Source: Selenomonadaceae bacterium (GTDB taxonomy: Bacteria; Bacillota; Negativicutes; Selenomonadales; Selenomonadaceae). From it: DNA of 10,088 bases. Shown piece after piece: positions 5,594 to 10,088 of the stretch. A model generated the notes under the pieces. It worked only from the letters and a program-made list of their open reading frames with translations, was not told the DNA's origin and made no database searches. Every line of letters begins with the position of its first letter. The first letter of the stretch is position 1. The stretch spans positions 1 through 10,088 of the forward strand of contig JAFUTM010000213.1 of assembly GCA_017484235.1 (NCBI GenBank), in the 5' to 3' direction. A program made the translations under genes and the position numbers.

Positions 5594-6370
5594 ATGACGA
5601 TGTTATTGGAAAAGACGCGCAAGATCAACAAACTGCTCCAACGCTCGGAAACAGTTGAGTATGACGGTATATCTAAAGTCCTCAGCAGCATACTTGACGC
5701 AAACGTTTATATCACAAGTAAAAAGGGGGAAATCTTTGGTTACGCTTTCATTGATAATTTTGAATGTGATTTAATGGTTGATAAAGTCATTCGTCGCGGA
5801 CGTTTCCCAAGACAATATGTAAACTGGCTCAACCGCATAGACGAGACTCTTCCAAATCGCAGGACTAAAACCGGAATGTGTGCCTATGAAGAAGGCAAGA
5901 AATGCCTTTTCGACGGTAAAAATACTACTATTGTACCAATCTATGGTGTTGGTGAAAGAATAGGCACATTGATTATTGCACGCTACAATGATGATTTTAC
6001 CGATGATGACCTTCTACTTGCCGAGTACGGTGCAACAGTAGTTGGAATGGAAATGCTCAGAGATCATACCGAAAAGTTGGAATTTGAAGCCCGCAAAAAG
6101 GCGACGGTGCAAATTGCACTGGCAACTCTTTCTTATTCTGAAGCAGAAGCGGCAATAAACATTTTTAACGAATTAAATGGAACGGAGGGCTTGCTTGTAG
6201 CATCAAAAATTGCCGACCGCGTCGGCATTACTCGTTCCGTTATCGTAAATGCACTTAGGAAATTTGAATCTGCTGGTGTCATTGAGTCTAAATCTCTTGG
6301 AATGAAAGGAACCTACATTAAGATTTTAAATGAATATTTGTTAGACGAAGTCAAGAAATTACATCATTAA
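5594..6370 (+). CDS. codY: GTP-sensing pleiotropic transcriptional regulator CodY
   Basis: CodY represses amino acid uptake, biosynthesis and many stationary-phase genes, and in Bacillus responds to GTP and branched-chain amino acids. The protein has 258 residues: an N-terminal GAF ligand domain (about 1-155) containing TTIVPIYG and LLLAEYGATVVGMEM, then a winged helix with the near-invariant ASKIADRVGITRSVIVNALR. ATG at 5594 (MTMLLEKTRKIN) is chosen over the in-frame ATG at 5552: GAGGAG (5581-5586) precedes it and the result matches the family start. Compared with B. subtilis (from memory), the amino acid pocket differs: Leu60 for Arg61, Cys96 for Thr96, Tyr98 for Phe98 and Glu100 for Val100, while Phe71 is kept. 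The effector may therefore differ. The gene is downstream of hslU, as in the usual Firmicutes order. Confidence 0.97.
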   Translation: MTMLLEKTRKINKLLQRSETVEYDGISKVLSSILDANVYITSKKGEIFGYAFIDNFECDLMVDKVIRRGRFPRQYVNWLNRIDETLPNRRTKTGMCAYEEGKKCLFDGKNTTIVPIYGVGERIGTLIIARYNDDFTDDDLLLAEYGATVVGMEMLRDHTEKLEFEARKKATVQIALATLSYSEAEAAINIFNELNGTEGLLVASKIADRVGITRSVIVNALRKFESAGVIESKSLGMKGTYIKILNEYLLDEVKKLHH

Positions 6371-6371
6371 T

Positions 6372-6438
6372 TTAATGGGTAGTGTTTAATGGGTATTTCC
6401 AATTTTATTAATTATACCCATTTTACATTACCCGTTAG
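6372..6438. repeat. Long hairpin of doubled TAATGGGTA units between codY and the carbonic anhydrase gene
   Basis: The left arm (6372-6396) holds TTAATGGGTA, a short gap and TTAATGGGTAT. The right arm (about 6411-6438) mirrors it as ATTATACCCATTTT then ACATTACCCGTTAG. The stem is about 25 bp with a loop of about 15 nt, starting 1 bp after the codY stop. A TTTTT run follows only after a gap (6442-6446). It is a probable transcript end or processing hairpin. The design, two tandem units per arm, matches the element at 3329-3402 although the unit differs. Confidence 0.6.
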
Positions 6439-6464
6439 TTATTTTTAACAGGAGGCATAGTCTG

Positions 6465-7031
6465 ATGAAAGTTATTGAAGAAATGATGAAAGCTAACGAA
6501 AGTTTTTGTGCTAATCCACCTGTCGATTACACCGGTGAAGACCACCACCAAAGTAAGCTGCCGAAAAAACATCTGGCAATTGTAACTTGTATGGATACTC
6601 GTCTTGTTGACTTTATGGCACCGGCACTTGGTTTAAAACGTGGAGATGTCAAAGTTATAAAGACTGCTGGCAACGTTATTGTCGATGCATTTGATTCAAC
6701 GATTCGCAGTCTGCTTGTCTGCATTTATGAACTTGGTGTGCAAGAAATTGCGATTATCGGCCATTATGAATGTGGAATGGCAAAGACGACCTCACAAAGT
6801 TTGACTAAGGCGATGATTGATCGCGGTATTTCTGCCGATGCCATAAAAATGATTGACAAAGAGCTTAAAGAATGGGCGGACGGATTCAGCAAGCCGGAAG
6901 AAAATGTTGAAAAAGTGGTTGCACACATAAGATATAACCCATTGATTCCAAAAGATGTCAAGGTTCATGGGCTGATGTTTCACCCAAGAAGCGGCAAACT
7001 CGACTGGATTGTCAACGGATACGATGATTAA
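6465..7031 (+). CDS. Beta-class carbonic anhydrase
   Basis: A zinc enzyme that interconverts CO2 and bicarbonate in the cytoplasm, supplying bicarbonate for carboxylation and buffering. Zinc ligands Cys42, His100 and Cys103 lie in TCMDTRLVDF and GHYECGMAKT, and the Asp44-Arg46 dyad is present. The protein has 188 residues, the short beta-CA type lacking N-terminal extensions. AGGAGG (6450-6455) precedes the ATG by 9 nt. I see no separate promoter between the codY hairpin and the start, so read-through from codY or a weak local promoter is possible. The gene converges on the metallo-hydrolase gene. Confidence 0.93.
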   Translation: MKVIEEMMKANESFCANPPVDYTGEDHHQSKLPKKHLAIVTCMDTRLVDFMAPALGLKRGDVKVIKTAGNVIVDAFDSTIRSLLVCIYELGVQEIAIIGHYECGMAKTTSQSLTKAMIDRGISADAIKMIDKELKEWADGFSKPEENVEKVVAHIRYNPLIPKDVKVHGLMFHPRSGKLDWIVNGYDD

Positions 7032-7036
7032 TAATC

Positions 7037-7069
7037 AATTAGGAATTGTGAATTAGGAATGAGGAATTG
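7037..7069. repeat. Tandem AATTAGGAAT(T) units between convergent genes
   Basis: Three related units (CAATTAGGAATTG, TGAATTAGGAAT, GAGGAATTG) follow the carbonic anhydrase stop. They match the units at 3329-3402 and 1954-1965. The following 7085-7100 stretch contains attgttaattgtt, which can partly pair back with CAATT. It lies between two converging genes, consistent with a bidirectional transcript-end element. Confidence 0.5.
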
Positions 7070-7099
7070 GGACTAAACTATTTATCTATTGTTAATTGT

Positions 7100-7729
7100 T
7101 CAGTTATACCACGAGCGATTTTTTTCTATATCAACAGTGGTCGGATCACTATGACCAGATAGAAGAATCGTATCATTAGGCAGAGTCAAAATTTTTTCTT
7201 TTATGTTGTCAAATAAAATCTGCTCGTCACCGCCAGGAAAGTCTGTCCTGCCATAGCTGCCTAAAAAGATTGAATCTCCGACGAAAGCGAAATTATCTTT
7301 TGCACTATAATAAATCGCGCTGTCTGTGGTATGTCCAGGTGTATGAATCAATTTTAAATTAAAGTCTGGATTTACGCTCAGGCTGATAACGCTGTTGTCA
7401 TCAAGATATGTTACATTGTCAAGTTTTATCACAAAACCAAATGCTTGTGACAAATTCCAGACAGGATTTTCAACGTATTGTCGACCATTTTTGTGAATAC
7501 ATACTGGTATTTTTAGTTGTTGTTGTAATTCGTTGACTGCGCCGGTGTGATCAAAATGCCCGTGCGTGAGTAAAATTTTCTCAATCGTTAATTTTTTATT
7601 GTCAATAATCTGCAGCAATTTCGCTGCCTCAGCACCTGGATCAATTAAAAATCCGTGATTAGTTTCGTCGTTAATATAAAAATATGAATTTGTTGCAAAT
7701 ATGCCGTGAACTTCAACTTGAAGAACCAT
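7100..7729 (-). CDS. Metallo-beta-lactamase-fold hydrolase, glyoxalase II-like
   Basis: The protein has 209 residues, typical of short GloB/YcbL-like hydrolases that cleave thioesters such as S-lactoylglutathione or related low-molecular-weight thiol conjugates; the substrate here is unknown. Two-metal site: THGHFDH (His56, His58, Asp60, His61), HTPGHT with His133, GDSIF with Asp152, and SGHSDPTT with His193. The last motif is GHS rather than the more usual GHG. AAGGTG precedes the ATG by 7 nt. It is divergent from the HxlR-type regulator gene with 53 bp between starts, so overlapping promoters and shared control are likely. Confidence 0.88.
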   Translation of the reverse strand: MVLQVEVHGIFATNSYFYINDETNHGFLIDPGAEAAKLLQIIDNKKLTIEKILLTHGHFDHTGAVNELQQQLKIPVCIHKNGRQYVENPVWNLSQAFGFVIKLDNVTYLDDNSVISLSVNPDFNLKLIHTPGHTTDSAIYYSAKDNFAFVGDSIFLGSYGRTDFPGGDEQILFDNIKEKILTLPNDTILLSGHSDPTTVDIEKNRSWYN

Positions 7730-7745
7730 ATAATCACCTTCGTTT

Positions 7746-7774
7746 TTGATATTTGTTATAGTTTATCATAGAAT
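7746..7774 (+). promoter_or_regulatory. SigmaA-type promoter of the HxlR-family gene, leaderless
   Basis: TTGATA (7746-7751), 17 bp, TAGAAT (7769-7774). The start would fall at about 7781-7783, on the ATG itself, and no Shine-Dalgarno sequence precedes the ATG. The spacer contains TTATAGT (7756-7762), which recurs as a half-site upstream of the FrnE-like gene. Confidence 0.55.
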
Positions 7775-7793
7775 TATTTATTATGGAAACAAA
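7765..7793 (-). promoter_or_regulatory. Possible promoter of the glyoxalase II-like gene
   Basis: On the minus strand TTTGTT (7793-7788), 17 bp, TATGAT (7770-7765). The -10 matches five of six, the -35 is weak. It overlaps the divergent regulator promoter, so a protein bound there could affect both directions. Confidence 0.35.
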
Positions 7794-8103
7794 ATTTGCC
7801 AATAAAAACTGTCCGCTGGAATATGCTGTTAATATTCTCGGCGGAAAGTGGAAAATCAAGCTCATATGGATTATCTATGATTATAAGACAATTCGATTTA
7901 ATCAGTTAAAGCGCGAATTGCCTGGAATCACTGATTTAATGCTGTCTAAAATCTTGAAAAATCTTATATCAGATGACATTGTTAAACGTACATCTTTTGA
8001 CGAAGTGCCACCTCACGTCGAGTATTCACTGACCGAAAAAGGTTTAAAATTAGTCGAGGCTCTGTCCGACGTTCGCAAATGGGCACACGAACAAGAAGAC
8101 TAA
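7783..8103 (+). CDS. HxlR-family winged-helix transcriptional regulator
   Basis: A 106-residue DNA-binding protein. The signature start CPLEYAVNILGGKWKIKLIW is followed by a winged helix (FNQLKRELPGITDLMLSKILKNL) and the wing and C-terminal helix VEYSLTEKGLKLVEALSDV. Cys10, just before the first helix, is where redox-sensing HxlR proteins such as B. subtilis YodB carry their reactive cysteine, so thiol or electrophile sensing is plausible but not shown. The gene appears leaderless. It is divergent from a glyoxalase II-like gene and nearly abuts, tail to tail, the FrnE-like gene, both likely targets by position. Confidence 0.92.
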   Translation: METKFANKNCPLEYAVNILGGKWKIKLIWIIYDYKTIRFNQLKRELPGITDLMLSKILKNLISDDIVKRTSFDEVPPHVEYSLTEKGLKLVEALSDVRKWAHEQED

Positions 8104-8106
8104 TTA

Positions 8107-8796
8107 TTAAACGCTCAGTCTGCAGCCATTTGGACCACAAGTCATACCGTTTAATTCATCGGCAGCTTCTTCTGACATAACATCTTCAATCGCTTGTTTA
8201 ATAACGTCAGTTGGCTGTGCACCGGAAAGCGTATACTTATCGTTAATGATAAAATACGGAACGCCGTGAATACCATATTCTGCCGCTTCGTATTCATCTG
8301 CACGAACTTCAGCAGCGTATTTGTCGCTTTGTAAAACCTCGTCAACTTCGACAGCATCAAGACCACATTCAACGGCTATATTCTTCAAGACAGAATGATC
8401 ACTAAGTTCAAGATTTTTCGTAAAATATGCGTCAAATAATCTGTTTATGATTTCATCGTGGCCGCGCAGCTGAGCCAGTTTGGTCAGTCTTAATGAATCA
8501 AAAGTATTGGTGTAACGAGTCGTCGCATATTTAAAGTCGATGCCTTCCTGTCTGCCCATCATTGAAATTGCTTCAATGCGATGAGCGGCCTCTTCTTTTG
8601 TCATTCCATATTTTTGAGCAAAACGACTGACAGTATCAGATACCACATCATTGCTTGCGGTTGGATCAAGTTCAAAACTTTTAAATTCAATGTCGATTTT
8701 ATCGCCGTTTTTTACTTCGGCAAGAGCTTTTTCAAGACGTTTTTCACCAATGTAGCAAAATGGACAAGCATAATCTGACCAAATTTTTATTTTCAT
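8107..8796 (-). CDS. DsbA-family oxidoreductase, FrnE type
   Basis: The protein has 229 residues: a thioredoxin fold with a helical insertion, motif CPFC (Cys11-Cys14) in MKIKIWSDYACPFCYIGEKR, and the cis-Pro segment GIHGVPYFIIN. No signal peptide is seen, so it is cytoplasmic, as is usual for FrnE-like proteins. The C-terminus holds CGPNGC, a CX4C motif like the extra cysteine pair reported for Deinococcus FrnE. It likely catalyses disulfide exchange or isomerisation under oxidative stress. ATG at 8796 is chosen over the in-frame TTG at 8814, because AAAGG at 8811-8807 serves it and the protein then begins at the beta strand before CPFC. Its stop lies 3 bp from that of the HxlR gene. Confidence 0.92.
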   Translation of the reverse strand: MKIKIWSDYACPFCYIGEKRLEKALAEVKNGDKIDIEFKSFELDPTASNDVVSDTVSRFAQKYGMTKEEAAHRIEAISMMGRQEGIDFKYATTRYTNTFDSLRLTKLAQLRGHDEIINRLFDAYFTKNLELSDHSVLKNIAVECGLDAVEVDEVLQSDKYAAEVRADEYEAAEYGIHGVPYFIINDKYTLSGAQPTDVIKQAIEDVMSEEAADELNGMTCGPNGCRLSV

Positions 8797-8838
8797 TTTA
8801 TAACAACCTTTCAAGTAAATTTTTTAATTTATACTAAG

Positions 8839-8866
8839 ATTATACAATTATCTAAGTTAAAAACAA
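8839..8866 (-). promoter_or_regulatory. SigmaA-type promoter of the FrnE-like gene
   Basis: On the minus strand TTGTTT (8866-8861), 16 bp, consensus TATAAT (8844-8839). The start would be near 8832, giving a leader of about 36 nt. Confidence 0.5.
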
Positions 8867-8886
8867 GTACGCAATATTTGTTTAGT

Positions 8887-8906
8887 TACTATAAAATAAT
8901 ATAGTA
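8887..8906. promoter_or_regulatory. Perfect 20 bp palindrome TACTATA-N6-TATAGTA, putative operator
   Basis: Seven-base arms are separated by AAATAA. The site lies upstream of the -35 of the FrnE-like gene on one side and upstream of the diguanylate cyclase gene on the other. HxlR-family operators are commonly inverted repeats of this size, and the half TTATAGT also lies in the HxlR gene promoter (7756-7762). Binding by that regulator is an inference. Confidence 0.4.
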
Positions 8907-8966
8907 TCTAATGGTTGACCTTTAATAATTGAATTAATTAAACTTTATAATTAGATAGGACTTTAC

Positions 8967-10088
8967 ATGAAATTATCAGTTAGTTTTAAAACAAAATTAT
9001 TAGCACTTCTCCTGCTTATGAGTGCCATTCCACTCGTAATTGCTATAGGAATTAACGCTGCAAATATGATTTCTGATATGCAGCAAAATATGGAAAAAGA
9101 TGGCGCATTGCGAAATCGAATTGTGCAGGAGAAAATTTCAGAATTATATGAAAAAAATTTTTATATATTGCGCGTTTTGGCAGCAACTCCAATGGCGAAA
9201 CATTATTTATCTAATCCGGCCGAACGGCGCAATTCCGATATGGAACGACTAATAATAAATACTAATTCCATATTGAAAGATCACAACAATGTAATAATCA
9301 CCGACACAGATGGGCAGCAGCTCATAAGAAGTGACGGCCTGCCGCTTGTTAATGTTTGGAAACGCGAATATTTTAAGGAAGCGCTAAAAGGCAATGAAGC
9401 TATATCTGAAGTTATTGTCAGCCTGGCAACTGGACGCTTTATATCTGTGTTAGAGGTTCCTGTTTTGGACAACAACGGCAATGTTATCGGTCTGGTGCAG
9501 CGTGATTATGAGCTGGCAGAATTACAAGCTTTTGTTAAGTCTTTGGCCGTTGACAGAACCAATGTACTCATTCTCGATAAAGAAGGTCGTATCATTGCTC
9601 ATTCTGCACGTAAAATGGAAAAAGACGAAGATCGCACAGATGAAAGTCACTATGATTTTATAATGAAAGCATTATCGGGTGAATCGGGATATACTCACGC
9701 TGATTTTGAGGGCGAAGAATCTTTTGTTTGCTATTCTCGGAATGAGACCACCGGCTGGGCTATTGTTACAATTCAATCAGATAAATACATACACGATAAA
9801 ATTTATGGCAGGGCAATATTGGCTTGTACTTTTGGATTATTTATGCTTATGCTCATAATTACGATTGCTTATATGTTGACGGATAAAATCACTCAACCGC
9901 TTATAACGCTAAGTAAAGCTGTATTAGAAATTGCAAATTCAAATAGCAATCGCGATGCGGCTAATCTTGGAAAAGTTACCGGCGATGAATTACAACAAAT
10001 GGCTGCGGCTTTTGATGAAATACAAGAAACTCATAATCACCTTCAAAAAATTTCACAAATAGACAAACTGACTCAAATTTATAACAAG
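8967..10088 (+). CDS. Membrane diguanylate cyclase with Cache sensor and HAMP domain, 3' end outside window
   Basis: The frame stays open for 374 codons to the window edge. TM1 lies at about 9-31, then an extracytoplasmic double-Cache-like sensor (about 35-275) with VIITDTDGQQLIRSD and VLILDKEGRIIAHSA segments. TM2 lies at about 280-302, HAMP at about 303-355 starting DKITQPLITLSKAV, and a short coiled linker ends in IDKLTQIYNK, the typical start of a GGDEF domain (D-x-LT-x-x-YN). It should make cyclic di-GMP in response to a small periplasmic ligand. The active-site GGDEF motif is not visible, so activity is inferred. The ATG has a modest AGATAGGA site 6 nt upstream. A weak promoter may be TTGACC (8915-8920) with TAAACT (8939-8944). 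It is divergent from the FrnE-like gene. Confidence 0.9.
   Translation, partial: MKLSVSFKTKLLALLLLMSAIPLVIAIGINAANMISDMQQNMEKDGALRNRIVQEKISELYEKNFYILRVLAATPMAKHYLSNPAERRNSDMERLIINTNSILKDHNNVIITDTDGQQLIRSDGLPLVNVWKREYFKEALKGNEAISEVIVSLATGRFISVLEVPVLDNNGNVIGLVQRDYELAELQAFVKSLAVDRTNVLILDKEGRIIAHSARKMEKDEDRTDESHYDFIMKALSGESGYTHADFEGEESFVCYSRNETTGWAIVTIQSDKYIHDKIYGRAILACTFGLFMLMLIITIAYMLTDKITQPLITLSKAVLEIANSNSNRDAANLGKVTGDELQQMAAAFDEIQETHNHLQKISQIDKLTQIYNK

Noticed and set aside
8797..8814. TTG start for the FrnE-like protein
   Set aside because: It overlaps the AAAGG ribosome site that serves ATG 8796, and the six extra residues lie outside the fold.

Overview
The window looks like a low-GC member of the Firmicutes, most likely Negativicutes (Selenomonas/Megasphaera-like). 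The reasons are the hslV-hslU-codY gene order, a Firmicutes-type CodY, AT-rich intergenic DNA and good Shine-Dalgarno sites on most genes. The genus is an inference and cannot be fixed from sequence alone.

Left end (1-417). There is no intact protein gene here. A chain of hairpins lies downstream of an extended -10 promoter that reads leftward. It ends in a hairpin like the right end of IS200/IS605 elements. I read this as a solitary TnpB-type omega-RNA (reRNA-like) locus, possibly with a decayed C-terminal scrap of tnpB overlapping it. No intact tnpB or tnpA is visible.

418-2572, leftward. A membrane-anchored protein of unknown function has a very long charged repetitive linker and C-terminal TPRs. 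Upstream of it lies a cysteine-type glutathione peroxidase with a clear promoter.

2675-6370, rightward. The two-component protease hslV-hslU is followed by the nutrient-sensing regulator codY. A Uma2-family (DUF820) nuclease-fold gene sits between hslV and hslU, and a good promoter in its 3' end probably restores expression of hslU. The codY leader has an extended -10 promoter and a CodY-box-like site. Several residues of the branched-chain amino acid pocket of CodY differ from those of Bacillus subtilis.

6465-8796. A beta-carbonic anhydrase (+) converges on a glyoxalase-II-like metallo-hydrolase (-). That gene is divergent from a small HxlR-family regulator whose mRNA appears leaderless. 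The HxlR gene in turn converges, with only 3 bp between stops, on a FrnE-type DsbA oxidoreductase. Glutathione peroxidase, HxlR, FrnE and the hydrolase suggest thiol and redox stress handling, but only HxlR with its two neighbours is a plausible local unit.

8967-end. A Cache-HAMP-GGDEF diguanylate cyclase is cut by the window edge at the start of its GGDEF domain.

Several 3' intergenic gaps hold related hairpin or tandem mini-repeats built from ATTAGGAATT- or TAATGGGTA-type units.
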